Below are positions 1 to 13,300 of a stretch of DNA of 64,000 nt, one piece after another (the stretch's first letter is position 1; each line of letters starts with the position of its first letter). Made by a program: the position numbers and the translations under genes. The DNA comes from Cyanoderma ruficeps (lineage: Eukaryota > Chordata > Aves > Passeriformes > Timaliidae), in assembly GCA_008694505.1 (NCBI GenBank), contig VZDJ01000301.1, forward strand, positions 7,858,063 to 7,922,062, in the 5' to 3' direction. A model generated the notes under the pieces. It worked only from the letters and a program-made list of their open reading frames with translations, was not told the DNA's origin and did not search any database.

Positions 1-289
1 GAGCCCTGGAAACATTTGAATTGACATCTAAATTTTTCAGCCTGCATCGGTTATTAATATAAAGAGCATCATCGATCAAACTGTAACTTTGTTCCGTATT
101 ATACTGTACTTGTTTATTTTTTCTTTCTGTGAAGCAAATCATCAGCAATTTTCCCCATCAGTAAGGTTTTTTTTGTTTCACAAAACCACAACCACAACCA
201 GCAGTGGCTTGAGTCATGTTATTTCTTTATTGTTAGGCATTTGTAATGTATTTTTATTACTTGTGATATGAATGTGGCTTAGGCGTGTT

Positions 290-365
290 TAACCACCTCA
301 TTCACTTCCCAACACCTCTGTGGGATGGGTGTTGCTATTAACTCTTGTAAAAAAAGAGAAAATTG
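290..365 (+). repeat. MIR-like ancient SINE fragment
   Basis: The run from CCTCATTCACTTCCCAACACC through TCTGTGGGATGGGTGTTGCT to the following A-rich part follows the order of the MIR central and 3' part. That part reads roughly: CTCATTTAATCC, then ACAACCCTGTGAGG, then TAGGTATTATTAT, then a TTTACAGATGAGGAAA-like stretch. The match is by eye and diverged, as expected for an element that stopped moving before the bird-mammal split. It could be a chance resemblance. Confidence 0.4.
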
Positions 366-687
366 GGTAGCACATAAATGAAACTATTTTCCTAGAGATC
401 ATGGAGGAACACAGGGGGCTGAAATGGGGATACAGAATGCGGTTTGGCCAGTCCTTGTCTTAACCACGAGCTCCTCTGAGGTCTCTGAAGTGAAACACGT
501 GGAGGGGTTGGAGCCGTGGGGAGGGATGGGGCACAGGCACTGCTCCAGCTTGGAGCTCCTCGAGTGGTTTGCATTGGCATGCCAGGAGCTTTGGAAGGAC
601 ACTGGCCTTTCAAATTAATAGCACACTTGAGGATTTTCCAGGTACTGCTAGAAAATTACGTGAGCACACTCCCAAACATAAAACCAG

Positions 688-755
688 ATGTGCCGGGTCA
701 GACCACAGGTCCCTCCGGCCCAGCAGCTCGTCTCCTGCAGTGGGTGGCCAGAGCA
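688..755 (+). repeat. Decayed amniote interspersed repeat (GGGTCAGACC type)
   Basis: The phrase GGGTCAGACCACAGGTCCCT, followed by GGCCCAGCAG, CTCGTCTCCTGCAGTGGGTG and GCCAGAGCAG, resembles a repeat I know from turtle, crocodilian and bird DNA. That repeat reads GGTCAGACCAAAGGTCCATC, then TAGCCCAG, then TGTCTCCAACAGTGGCC. I cannot name the family with certainty; it may be an old CR1-related end. A repeat-library search would settle it. Confidence 0.4.
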
Positions 756-2999
756 GGGCATAAGGTCAGGAGATGTGAGTCATGGGATGTCCCAGAAAAC
801 TCTCCTGTGTTTGGCACTGACACCTCCCTGGTGAGGAGGTGATAACTGCACACACTGACGCGTCACCAGGAAACTGCTCTGCAGCCTTGGATGTTTATGC
901 AGCTTCAGGAGCAGCTCAGCTGAGTTCCAGATACCTTCTGAAAACATTTGCCTGTTTCGTGATTTGTTGGCATTGGGGTCTAGGTTTTAGTTGAAGCGTG
1001 AAGGAGCTGGGTGGAGTGCTGGCCGTGTTTGTGGGCTGGGAGATGGTGAGGTTTGCTGACACAGAGTCCTGCTTCTGGTGTGTGATGGGCATATGTGACA
1101 CCTTACCTGCTGAGCTGAGTCTGAATTACCCCCGGAGGTGGCCCAGATCAAGCAAAATCCCCTTAAATGTGTTACTGAAATAATTCTCTTGAAATCTAGT
1201 TGTTGGTGACACTGGCAAACCCTGTGAACACAAGTCGACGGTGTCACCATGTTCTGATTTCATTTGAAACAGCCCAACCAGGGGCTGTTTGGTGTGCAGA
1301 CATGCTGGAATCCTGTGCAGGCTCATTTCTAATGGTCTGGAAATCCATTGCCTCCCAGCAGGCAGAGGTGAGGGGCAGCAAATGCTGCTGCCACCCTGGT
1401 GGCACCTACACCTTTGCTGCCTTTTGGAGATCACCTGATCCCTGCCTTCTGGCACCTGCAGTGTGATGGTGCTTGTGATGGTCCCATTTCACTGGTTGCT
1501 AAAATGGGAGAAGCATCACAGACAGGTATAAAGCCGTGCTCTGCTTTTATTTAATAATGATGATAAAAATAATTAAAAACCTTAAGTCCTTTTCTCTTCC
1601 AGGGCCACTGTCTGAGCAGTGGGGGAGTCTGCTGCATACATGGAAATGTGGGAGGTGCTGAGAGTGTGTGAGCAATGTGTATTTAGATGGACTTTTGGTC
1701 TAATTTGAAAATTGGTTTTGTTTTATACTGGCTTCAGTTGTAAAAAGGAATGATTAACCCAAACAGGAGCACCCGCGTTACTCACCTTTAATTATGTTTG
1801 CAATACATCACGGTGATATGGAGGAGCAGAAAGCCTTTCTGCATCCAGCACATTTGCCTCGTAGCATATGGTCCTATGGAAACTGTTTTAATTCAGAGCC
1901 CCCGGTAGCATATGGTGAAAAATCTGCCCCTGAAGTCAAATTGAAAGTAGAGGCTGGTCCCAGGCCCCAGAGGACTCCGTGTCTCCTGCCAGCCGGCAGG
2001 ACTGGAGTCGGAGTATGTGTCACTGTTTCACTCATCATGAAGATTTTATATTTGGTTTGGGATGCTGGTGCATGAGGTTCTGGATGTAAAAGTCAGAAGA
2101 GATATGGTTCCTGTAATGTCTGCAGAGATCCTTGTGTCGATAAGGTCAGCAGCAAGTTAATAGATTTTTATCTTCTCATCACATGAACTTAATATAGTGC
2201 AACTGTTGGAGGGGAGGGGAGAAACCTTCCTGCCGTTATTTTCTGATGCGTTTCAGGGGGTTTTAAAAGACAGGGTGTGCCTTAAAAGCCCCTCTTTCCT
2301 TAAAATAAAAATCAGTAGTTCAAAATTATGAGTGAAAATATTTAAATATGAACTGAAGGCTAAACATTGTGTAGTAACACAGCTAAAACTAATTAGAGCT
2401 GGGTGAAGAGGGATGTGTTTCTCCATGGCAGTGATGGAATGGATGAGAAAGGGGATGGAGATTTCCTATTCCGTGCTCCCAACAGCGTCAGACTGAGTTT
2501 ACTTAAACGATGCCAAAGCAAAACTCAGCTCTGTGCTCCTGCCATGTAGTGACGCAGAAGCAGAACCAGAGGTTTTATACTATAAAAATAACCATAAATG
2601 CTACTCCATGTTGTTCCTAAATCAATGCACCTATGGGAATGAAGACCCTGATTGAGCCCTGGGCTCCTCACAAAAGCTTTGATAAAGGGGGTGAACAGTT
2701 GATAAATGTGGGTGCTGCTGCCAAGCTGCAGTGAAGAGGAATCAGAAGCAGGAACAACCAGATGGGGAGGTAGAAAGATGCTCCATGGCCATACATACCT
2801 GTCACCACCAAAATGTGGCGTTGCTCACATTGCAGCCACCGTGGTGGAGGAGAGATTCTGTGGTGGCTGGGGAGGGAGCTGCTCCTGCACCAGCGGTGGA
2901 AACCCAGGGCTGAAATACAGCATCTCTGTCAGGGGCAGAATCCATGGAGGGACACCGCCGGGTCACGCTGACTAGTAGGGCTCAGCGATCAAACGTGTC

Positions 3000-5900
3000 A
3001 CACCTGTCTTGGCCACGAGTGCAGGTGTTCTAGGTCAGCTCTCGCTGTGGTTATCAATCGCTGACAGTTGACAGTTTAATTTTACACCACAAGTACCTCA
3101 TTACTTGTGTAGGCACTTGAAGAACATGTGGGCACTGGGTTGGATCAGTGATCAATGACAAAGGTTGCGCAGGGTGCAAGTGGTAGCAGTAAAAGTGAAG
3201 GTCTCCGTGCATGAGTTGGCAGTGGTGGGGATACATGACAAGGGGAGTTTAGCTGACAAACAGTCTGTCAGGGCTGGAAGAATGGAGGCTCGCCGGAGAG
3301 CTGGCGCTCCATTATAAAATACAGCTCGCCATTTAAAAGAGGAGAGGGGGGGAAAAAAAAAGAAAGATAAAAAAAAGGCTCTTGCTTTGAAAAACTGTTT
3401 AAACAAATTTAATGCATGTGAGGGACTGTAAATTTTTATTCTACGAGCATTTATTTCATGACATGGAAGCATCCAGGTGTTCAGGAATTTTGTATTAAAG
3501 GAAAGGGGAGGTGCTGCTTTCATAGATGTGCACACATGTGGTGCTGCTGGTTTAGGTTGCCCAGTGGGAGCAGATTCGAGATGTTCACTGTGTTAACCAA
3601 ACCTTTCCCATGAGATTCCTCCTCTCTGTGCATTGATAGGACGATTTATGACTAAATCTGTTGTGACAGATTTCTTCTGCCACAGTAGGGAAAAATTTGT
3701 TTCAACACACTTAAAAGTGTTGCTTTAATCAATCCCATCCAACTTTCTCTTTCTGCCGCTCGTTTTCCTTCACGGAGTTTGCGACGTTCTTTTCCATGTC
3801 GAATCTACCCAGCGGATTCTGTCACTGGGGCGATGACGGGAAGAAAGAGACATATGGCACTAGTTTGGTAGAGCTGTGGATCTTGCACGAGGATGTAAAT
3901 CTTGTTTGCTTGAGAAACCGCACTGAAAGACACTTTGCTCGAGGTATAAATGTGGCTGCGTTATTGAGTGCGCCTTATAATAATTGATATGGCGGGAATG
4001 GTATTAATGGAAATAATGGGAATTTTACCCAAACCGTAGTAAATAAGGAAAAGACTAATAGTCTTTGCCCTCCGCTGAATTGAACACGTCTTAAAAAAAA
4101 GATTCTTGATTATGTCTCGCTCTCTGATTAGGTGCAGGCTAACTTTGATCATATCACCCACGGTTCCCACCGAAAGGACACGTGCGGCGTGAGTCGCGGT
4201 TTTAGAAATTGTTAAAATGGTTGAATAAGCAGCTCGGAAAACACACGGCTCTAAAAAATGAGATGCACGCTCAGCGTTGGTGTTTTGTATCGATTTAGTA
4301 GCGGTGCTGGGAAGCCCTCATGGTGCTCCCTTGCAGGCACCACGACGCCCCTGCAAAGCCAAGACACCATTGTCTTTGCTCTTTTTTACCCCCAAGGTAT
4401 GTCCAGTCTTTAGTAAATGACAGTGGAAATGAATCAACCTCACGTTAGGGATGGAAAAAACTTCTTTATAAATCATAACAAAGGACCCAAAAGTCAAACC
4501 TGGGATTCAGATACCCCACGAATATTAAGTAACTTTCAAACCAAATCTGGAGTTTTGCAGAGTCTGGTAGTATTATGGTCTTTTTTTATTGTTCTGTGTC
4601 CTCTAATATTGATTTTAACTTTACTCTGGATGGCAGAGAGAGAAGTTTTGGAGATATCTTGTTAATATATCTAGTGATGAAATGAACTTTATAAAATACT
4701 AGTAGTATATTCTGTCACAGCCATCAGAATGGTGATTCTGATTTCAGCTCCAAATTAGTCTGTCAGTGTTCAAACAGGCCATTAAGATTATTTTAATTTT
4801 TTTTTCTATTACTGTGCAAAAATAACATTAGAAATTTCCTTGCCACATCCATTTTCTTTTTAGTGAAAATAACCTCCTGTAAAATTTGGAATAGGGCCAT
4901 CCATGATAAAAGATCACATCTGATGGATAAATATAGTACATTTTTGATAGCCTGGTAGGTACAGTAATTATCAATAATCAGATGTCTTGCTGGGACTAGA
5001 CCGACTGTAAATTTGATTACTTGAAAAGGAATACTCAAGGCAACATGAAAGCGTCTGGCTTATGAACCAAAAATGCTGTGTTGGGTCCTGATGTTGGCTT
5101 GAGCAATCCCATCAACTGTAGTGGGATGAAGAATTGCCCACAGGGCTGTCTTCATGTGGTAACTTGCCAAACACACTTTAAATTGTCTTGGAATCAATAA
5201 ATCCATGAACCCTCTTGCTGTATATAGATCTATATTATCTAACCAGCTGCATGCTGGAGGAGGAGAGGAACAAGCCAGTTGAGGGTGTGTTGAACCATTT
5301 AAATGCTGTGGCACCACAGATGTGAGAGTGAGAAGGAAACGTGGACAATGGCGGGAGAACAAGGGGAGCTGGGAGGAGAAGGAGGTGGGAGACATGAGCA
5401 ACCTTTTCTGTCCCTGCTTAAAGGATAATATTTCAAGGATCTGATGGGATACAAAGGCCTGGAAGGGTTGTGATAGGCAAATGAAAGCAAAAAAATACCT
5501 TGAGAGCTGGAGTAAATTCTGGGCTGTGAGCAGCAGTAATTTGGGTCACTATTAGGCCAAGTTAGAGAAAATGAACTCTGGAGCAGTAGTGGAGAGGAGC
5601 ACACAATCCAGCAGAGAGGGAAGATACAAAGAAAGGGGAACCAACTGAATTCAAATAGTTGTGATAGTACAAAGATGTTTTCTTAAAAGACTTTGGAAAA
5701 CCAAGAGTTTACTGACTTGTGGGTCCAGCTTGCACCAGGCAGGTATCAAGGGAGCATCCAGCAAGTGTGCTGTTGTGTAAAGGAAAGGCAAACTTTGGCA
5801 GAAATATCCAATATCAGGGAATATCTACCAGAAAAGAAATTGCCAGAATCTGTGGCCATCTCCAGTCTGTGCAACGCCATTGCCTTCACTGAATTTCAGA

Positions 5901-8400
5901 GTCAGTGGAATCCGGGAAACAGCCACCTTGACTTTTTAAGGAATTGTTGGGCCACGTGTTTCCCCTGGCGACACTGGTGCAAATCCAGGGCAATCCCACC
6001 AAAGCTGGAGATTGCTCTGGCTTTCTGCCGGGTACAGGCACTTGGGCTTGGCCAACAGAGGTCACTTACACAAGTGCGACCTCACTGCAGTTGGTGCTGC
6101 TCTACACTTGAGGTGATTGAGTGAAGAAGTTGGCTCAGTTGCTGCTGAGGAAACACAGTGTTCGTGTTTCTAAGTGTTACTTTAAATACGGGGGTTTTTC
6201 TTTTCACATTTGTTATTCAGAGCTAAAAAGGGGCTGGTCCTTTCTAGCTAAATCAAAATCTTACTTCGGGGTTTGGTTTTTTCTTTTTGTACCTCCTTTC
6301 TCCTTTACCACAAGCCACCTACTTCTACGTTTCCTAAAAGCTTTTTGAATTTAACAGGAATAAATTCTGTGCTCTTCTGCAAGTGGGTTTAGTTTTGTTG
6401 CCCATTAAGCGGCAGTGCCCATTGTCACCTGTTGAGAAATGGGTCCAGTGCATTCAAATTTCATAGAACACGTGGCCATGACAGGGAGGGACAAATGGGC
6501 CCCCTTCATCCCCCCCACCTGCTTGGTGGCTTCTTCTCTTTTGGTTTCTTTTCTACTGACTTTTACTGTCTCACTGCTGGGTGAGGTCTATCTCTGTGTC
6601 ACACTGCTCTCAAGACAGAGAGATTTAGAATTTTTCAACCACTATTTTTTTTTTAAGAGAAGGTTTTGAAATGAAGAGTTTCCAGCAGCATTGATGGGGC
6701 AAAACTCATCCCCTTTGTCCATGAGCTTCCTTTGCTGAAGGAGCACTGGGCTTGGGTTATTTAAAAGAAGATTTTCTCAATGTTTTTAGGGCAAAATGCA
6801 TTCAACTTTGCATAGGACTAAATAATTGGGGATGAGTGGCTGTTGCTGTGTTGCAGCAGGGATAGTGGGAGTGTCTGCCCCTGCTCAGAGCTCCTCTCTC
6901 TTGCTGGGTCCTGGAACCAGTCTGGGGAAGCTGAGGAGCATGGGCTGTGGAAGGGAGAGATGGAACACAAATCAAGGCACATGTAAGGCCTTCCTTTGGT
7001 CTTATTTGGATTATTTGCAGCTTTTCTTTTTTTTCTGACTTGCATGAAAGCAGAGTTGTGACTTCATTAAACACTGTTATAATGACTTCAGCACAGCCAA
7101 GGAACATCATCTGGCACCATCTCCTCCAGGCAGGGCCCTGTAGAGAGAGGGTGGCAGTGTGAGAATGACAAATGGGATCAGGATGCTTTTCATATAACTG
7201 GATAGTACAGACAGGATGCTCTGGGAAGCCTGGGGGACAGGCAGGGAAATCTGGGACTCGGTGCCATGCAAAGCAAATCCTGCCTGACTTGAAAGATGGA
7301 GAGGATGTGCTGTGATGTTACCAGCAGGAAAGGAGAGCAGGTGGGAGAAGAATGACCAACACCTGTACTTTGATTCTGGAACACTGTGGTGGTTGGGCAC
7401 GAGGAGTTTGCTGTTTGTTTGTTTGTTCTTTCCTTGCCGGTCGATCCCGAGCCACACGCTTTGTGTGAGGGGGAGCTGCAAAGATTGCACCTTGCTAAAG
7501 TCCTGTGAGTCCTCCAAAGCCAAAAATAAACACACTGTCTATCCCAAAACACAAAGAAGGAAGGATGCTGGAAAGCCAGGCAGGATTGGGCGTGGGGCAG
7601 GTGAGGAGGCGACAGCTCAGCCCCGTGTCAGGATGTTGCAGTGGGAGCTGCGCATCGTCACCCTCTTCGCAAGCATGCGAACACTGCTAACATTCTACCA
7701 GACTGCAGAAAAAGGTTTCAAAAAAATGCGTTTTATTTTCTTTTGTGGGTAAATGAGCCACAAGTCCCCATGGGGGAGGCACAGTGCACTGCCCCGGGAT
7801 GCTTGGCTCTCTGCAGGGGGTGGGATGGGATGGAGGGAAGCACCGGGCGATGCTCTGGCCCACACCAGGAGCGCATCCGCCCCGGTGCTGCTCCGATGCT
7901 CCCCATATTTGGTGGTCTTTAATTTGGCATTACATACTCGGGGCTTGTCTGCAGCTCGTATGATTCAAAGTTCTCCATGGGGTCTAATGTACAAGGCCTG
8001 GCCTGTTTTCATTAGGTTTCCTGAGCTCTCCTCCCTTCTCCCCAGTGTTGCCGCACAAAGACACTTTTGTCAGGCAATGTTGGACTCTCCTCAAAATCCA
8101 AGCACTTTCAGGAAAGGACTTGGAAGTCTATCTTCTCAGTTTCCATATCCCTTTGCCCTCTGCTCTGGCATTTGGTTTGATTGGTTGTAGAGTTGTCCTT
8201 TTTTTCCCCCCCCCTTACTTCTTTTTGTTGATCTGTCTGTGCTGGAGTCTATCTTGCAAAGAAAAAAGTGTATTGCAAATCCTGTAAGCCAGCTCTCTGA
8301 ATTATTGCACATTGTAAAGTATTAACTCCTTCAGTTCTCAGCTGGTTTAAGTGCTAGGACCAAAATCATGATAGGAATGTTAAAGGAGTATTATTATATT
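3000..8400. other. Noncoding stretch, no gene or clear repeat
   Basis: Nothing here is recognisable as an exon, RNA gene or mobile element. The region holds ordinary short runs of T or A (about 3350-3375, 6646-6655 and 8201-8215) and a short GTTT run near 7410-7427. Open frames of up to 146 codons overlap one another on both strands, which is typical of noncoding DNA with locally low stop density. The segment 3780-4200 is richer in CpG than its surroundings and carries TAAT cores, but not enough to call a regulatory element. Confidence 0.55.
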
Positions 8401-8445
8401 TTATGTTCACTGCCACAAGTTTAGTAAGAAATTTAATCCCCCCTC

Positions 8446-8515
8446 TTTGCTCACACTCTCTCTCTTTCTCTGCCTCTTGAGAAAAAAAAAAAAGGAAAAA
8501 AAGAGGAGGAAAACT
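8446..8515. repeat. Pyrimidine tract followed by purine tract
   Basis: A run of C and T with repeated CTCT (about 8453-8479) switches abruptly to a run of A and G (about 8480-8514) with a 12-base A stretch and GAGGAGG. The two halves are only roughly complementary, so this is a low-complexity segment and not a clean inverted repeat. No function is implied. Confidence 0.7.
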
Positions 8516-9293
8516 GGCACCAAACTTCCATTTGACTTGGCAACTTTTTCACTAATGTGATTTGATATGCTTTACTAGAAAGGGTAACATGCTAATGTTT
8601 CACAAGAAGCCGATTTCCTATTAGTGAAAGTATGGTCTATAAAGATCAGGCATTGCTATTAAACTCTTCAATCAATGAATTTATAGCCTATTCTAAGTGG
8701 TAATGATATAATGGAATGCAATATTTTAATATTGGAAAATATGTTTGGTTTGACGTTTCGGGGATTCCAGGAAATACTGCTATTTATATAGCTGCATCTG
8801 TGCAAAAATTAAAAACAGGGAAAAAAGAGGATTGTAAAAGGAGACCCAGCCAAACTGTCCGAAATCAATCTATCCAAGATGCTTTCATAACGTATTATAT
8901 AAAAATCATGTTTGCTGTTTTCATGTATCTGTTTCCTCTGACCATGATTTTATCATGATTTATGCACCCAAGTATACTGATTCTGTGAACAGAGTGGTGG
9001 GGACTACTTTGTTTCACACATTTCTAGGCCAGTTTGTAGATTACTCTTTCAGGGGCAAAGGTGGAAATAGTATTTCTGCCTATGGGATATAATTATATTA
9101 CAATTCCTACAGAAGAGGGCTAAGTACAGCCCCCATGTTTCAATTAATAATGCACTGTCAGCTCTGAGGGGTGATATGAAACTGTATTGGATCAAAGATT
9201 ACCAGCATCAGACAGGGTTGCTGCTCTCTCTGCTTTTCTTTTTCCTTTTTCTGTTTTTTTTTAATGTGCCTGATGGACTCTCTGCAGTTTTTG

Positions 9294-9333
9294 AAGAATA
9301 ATATTTTGCTTAAAAGTAAAATATTACATTCTT
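9294..9333. other. Small AT-rich hairpin
   Basis: TAATATTTT (9299-9307) and AAAATATTA (9318-9326) form a perfect 9-bp inverted repeat around a 10-nt loop. AAGAA before it and TTCTT after it can add five pairs across a two-base bulge. In AT-rich DNA an inverted repeat of this size can arise by chance, so this records structure and is not a claim of an RNA gene. Confidence 0.5.
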
Positions 9334-9380
9334 GCAAGGCTGATTAAGTTACTCGTAGGGGCAGGAGTTGGTTCCTTGCC

Positions 9381-9441
9381 GTATATGAGCAGATGTTAAG
9401 CTCCTTCCATTATATTTTAACATCTAACATCTTGCATATAC
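9381..9441 (+). other. Imperfect 61-nt stem-loop
   Basis: GTATATG (9381-9387) pairs with CATATAC (9435-9441), and AGATGTTA (9391-9398) pairs with TAACATCT (9425-9432). This gives 15 pairs with a small internal loop and a terminal loop of about 26 nt. TAACATC occurs twice in tandem on the 3' arm (from 9418 and 9425), so a second register exists. The size is compatible with a microRNA precursor, but the stem is short for one and chance is quite possible. Confidence 0.4.
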
Positions 9442-10189
9442 CTTTTAATTGTTAATGTGGTCAGGCAATAAATTCACTGTCTATGGGGAACTAAGAATAA
9501 TTTTCCAAATTTCATTCTCTCTAGCCAGTTGCTAGGAAATGAAGTGCTTTGGTTAATAATGCATTTAAGATATTTGCAAGATCTCGGTTTAATATTTGTT
9601 CTGTATTTACATGAAATTCTGACCAAAAGAGAAAGCGTGATTAAAATACATTTAGTTTTTGGTAGCATTTAGCACTGGCTTGAAACGTACTACTAAAAAT
9701 TATGAAATCATTTTGCAGACGAATAGAAAAATATTCTTTGAAATCTGACAAGGTTTATTTGAAATAATGCTTACTTTAAAAAAAATAACTCCTTTTAGGT
9801 CTTACAATTCTACACCTCATACTGAAAAATGGTTTCCCAGTAGCATACATATCCTATATCAATGTAACTAAATTTATATTGTTATAAATTTTTGAGGTTG
9901 GATTCTTGAGTTTTGAAATTAAATAACCACAGTTAACTGTATTAAATGTAGACTTGAATTTGATCGAAAATAAGTAAAGCACTTATGACAACCTCTGTAA
10001 ATGCTTAAATACTTTAGTTGTGCTTGTGAGCATTAAATTGTATTATAAGGAGCCAACACTGAGTATACAAGCTCCTGTGGGACATCTTGGACTTTTGGGA
10101 GATTAAAAAATCCTGCATTAATGAAATTCTGCAAGTTTTTTATTTAATAGATAGTGCTTTTCAGGGTATGCAGAATAATTGGTAGTGGA

Positions 10190-10345
10190 ATGTTATATGC
10201 ATCTTTACGCTCACGCCACATAACGTATATAATTACTCGGAGAAACTGCTTAACTTTAATGGGGCGTTTCTTGATCATATAATAGGAAAACTAACAGCTT
10301 TAATTAAGATTTATGAAGCAGAGAGGTAATATATTCTGCTAAATT
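10190..10345. promoter_or_regulatory. Candidate conserved noncoding element (homeodomain-type cores)
   Basis: Inside the AT-rich block this segment keeps isolated CpG (ACGCTCACGCC, AACGTA, CTCGG, GGCGTTT) alongside TAATTA, TTTAATGG and TTAATTAAG cores. It lacks simple repeats. Retained CpG in otherwise AT-rich single-copy DNA is common in conserved developmental enhancers. No alignment was possible, so the call is inference. Confidence 0.25.
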
Positions 10346-10399
10346 AGGTAACTATTGGTGGGCAGTGTATTTTTAAGCAATTAAAGGCCCGATCCTGCA

Positions 10400-13300
10400 G
10401 CTCTTCTGCTGTGCAAGGCGTTGCCAGCTCATGCAAGGAGTCCCGCCGCCACGCGAGGGAGGGCTGCGGGAATGGGGCTGGATCTGGTGCTTTACAGTCC
10501 CTGAGGTATGGCAGGAGAGAGCTGTGGATATAGGCCGGGTTTATTCCTGGTTTTAGGCCCGGCTTTGAGCAGTATTTCCTACTCCAAGTGCTTGGCATGT
10601 ACCAACCACCAGAAGGAAGCAGCTGGCATGGGCCTCGGCGGCGGCTTGTGGTGGATCAGCTCCAAGGAGGGCTGGTCACTGGAGGGAAGTGTGAGCAAGG
10701 ATGTTTGGGGATGAGCTGGAGTGAGGAGCAACCAGGGGATTGTTTCCATCTGGGAAACTATCCATCAGAAAAGGGGTGCTGGGGGCTGTTGGAAAGGCTG
10801 TGATGTGTGGTGGAGCAGCATGTGGGTTGTCACATGCTGGAAAACCCCACAGATATGTGCAGAAAATGGGATTGGACCAGAATCTTTTGGATTTTCATGG
10901 TGCAGGCTTCCATTCTGGGTGGTTTTTTTTGCATGATGAATTTGATTTTTTCCCCTCATTAAATCACAGGTGAATGTGTCTCAGGTCTGATCATGGCCAA
11001 TCTCTGCCTTTCTGCTGCACCCTTGCATATCTGTAAAACTGGAGGAAGAATGCCAGCCATGCATAGTCCTTTATTTTGAAAAATGATCCCAATTTTAAAC
11101 CACACCTTTACACAACGAATCTTTTCTAAATCGTTGATTTCAACCCAAGCATTCCTGAGCAGAAATCACTGCTCTTCTGAAGTACAAACACCTCATTGAA
11201 AGAGATCTTGTGGACTAACTATGAGGAACATCTGCATTAGGGAGGGATTGATTTATTGTTTAAAAGTGGGCCAGACTCTTTAATGCAGTGTAATGCCTGG
11301 TAGAAATTAGAAGTTCCACTCCACAGATTTCTTTAGAAGTCTTCTTTATAATTGGAAAATGGGGTAACTTGACCAAGACCATTGGTTGGCCACTTTTTCT
11401 GTGGGCTGTGAACTCTTTTTTTGGTTTTCCTTATGCAAGTGCCCTTTGAATCCAGTGTTAGCCATGTTACTTGGAAGTTACTTGGACTACCAAGAATAAA
11501 TTTGTTTTATGGTTGGGTTTAGTTTGTTTTGTTTTCCCTGTGCTCAGACTAGTTCCCCATTTAAACTGGAGGAACTTGTAGTATCTGAGCTAAGTAGAAG
11601 CAGAACTGCTAAGGAAATAAGTGGTCCTGGAGCACTAGGGTGTGGTAGGAATTGAATACATTTGGTATCCCTCAAATATATTCAGTTCCTCTGTGTTGCT
11701 GCCTTGTATTTTGCCCCAGTTCCTCAGCTCAATTCTTGCTTGCCTGGTGCTCATTGTACCTCTCTGATGGAAGGAAGAAACCTCCCAAATTTTCATGTAG
11801 GCTGCAAATATCAGCTGGTGACACCTCCCAGTTCCAACGTTTATAGGGAAGGTGTCTGGGGCGACCCCGATTTTCATTTAAAATACAGCGAGTTTCCAGC
11901 ACCACTTGTGGAAAAGCAGTGCTTGAAAACATTGCCTGGAGTACCAAGCCCAGTATCTCATTAAACAAAAACTATCCCAGGATTTTCAGGTCCCCTTTCT
12001 CCTAATTCATGACTTTTGTATCCTACACGTTGGCAGTGTGCAGTTTTGGGCTCGGTCAGAGATGCTGGTCCCAAATTTGGCCCACTGGTGCCCGTGCTTG
12101 CTCTGCATGCCACGTTTGAAAGCTCACATATCATCCAGGCCGTATTTCTAATGAATCTGGCTTGGGAAAAATATGAGCACTAAACAGAAGAGTAGGGCCG
12201 TGGGAAGTACATTTTTAAAAGTACGCCCAAGCAGATAAATAGACTTTTTAAACCCAAAATAAACAGATAGAGAAAACTCACTTAGGCAAAGGATGCATAA
12301 ATTATCTTTACCCTGAGGATGCAGTAAGTTATTCCCTCTTTACATTCAAAACCTCTGTTTTTCAAGTCTGTATTTCATGTCTAATCACTAAGAATGCCCT
12401 CTTTGACTTCACCCGTGCCTGCAATCATGCCCTTTCCTGAGAAGGGCCCATTTGTCATGTGGGGAAAGAGGGTTTAATTAAGTAGGGAAAATATACCTAA
12501 GGTGGAAACTGAGCTCTGGCCATTTTTCCATAGAAAATACACGAAAAAACATGTATAGATGAGCCTAAACTTTTATTTTTTCTTCATGAAAAGACATTTT
12601 TTTTTTGTTCCCCACTTTACTCTTCAAAACCCAAGGAGTAGAATTCTGGGTAAGACAGATGAGACTCCTATATAAAGAACAAGGGTGGAATGTGCATTTA
12701 TGCCCCCCTAAGAAATACATTTTTCAAATTTGCTTTTTTTTCCTCCATTTCTCTTTTTCCTCTGGGAATCTAGCAAATGTCTCTGTTGTGTGCTCCAAAG
12801 AGAGTCTAGGTTTTAACAGGGAGGGATCAACAAAAAAAGGCGACTCGCAGGTCTCATGCAAAAATACCAAGTATTCACTTAAACTAAAAAATATTGAAAG
12901 AAACAAAAGGGAAAGCTATCAAGGAAAGCATTTAAATTACTGAAAGGCAAGGGAAACCTTAATTTTCATGCCAGCAAAAAGGTTACAGGGGTTTTATATC
13001 TGAGCTTTACTTACTGTTGCGCTTAATTGCACATGATCACTTACTATGAAAAATGCAGCAACTTGCAGAACCTGTACCTTGTCCTTGAGTTGCAATACAT
13101 GCAGAAATGCAAAAGAGATCTGCCTGTAGATTTTCCTAAGTTTTCAGGACAACAGGGTGTTTTTTAAGTAAATCCATGGTCACAGTTTAGCTCCAGTCTG
13201 TAACTCTGGATCCTCAGCAGCCCAACGGGTCTCTCAGTTCCCGAATGTTTGTTTTCCGTGCGACTCTTTGCATCCCTAGGCCGTTGTGACAATCTTTTTG

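Larger units (their letters stand above)
1..3000. other. Noncoding stretch, no gene recognised
   Basis: Open frames here are short, and none encodes a protein I recognise. Composition is mixed, with stops in all frames. Two decayed interspersed repeats are listed separately (about 290-365 and 688-755). A short phrase, GTAGCATATGGT, occurs at about 1861 and again at about 1905, which may be chance. I see no promoter, splice-bounded exon or RNA gene that I could defend. Confidence 0.6.
8516..10380. other. AT-rich block with no gene, possible conserved DNA
   Basis: This is the longest visibly AT-rich stretch in the window and has very few CpG. It contains many TAAT and ATTA cores, including TTAATTAA near 10300, and two imperfect hairpins described separately. 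It has no recognised repeat family. Such repeat-poor AT-rich blocks in vertebrate gene deserts often hold conserved enhancers, but that is inference here. No coding potential is seen; the best open frame is about 80 codons and has no recognisable motif. Confidence 0.45.

Noticed and set aside
10387..10401. GGCCCGATCCTGCAG, like one end of the MITE family
   Set aside because: The match is only about 15 bp and no second end is found, so it is too short to annotate as an element.
11268..11335. GGGCCAGACTCTTTAATGCA as a possible ancient repeat
   Set aside because: Similarity beyond the first 12 bases is weak and could be chance.
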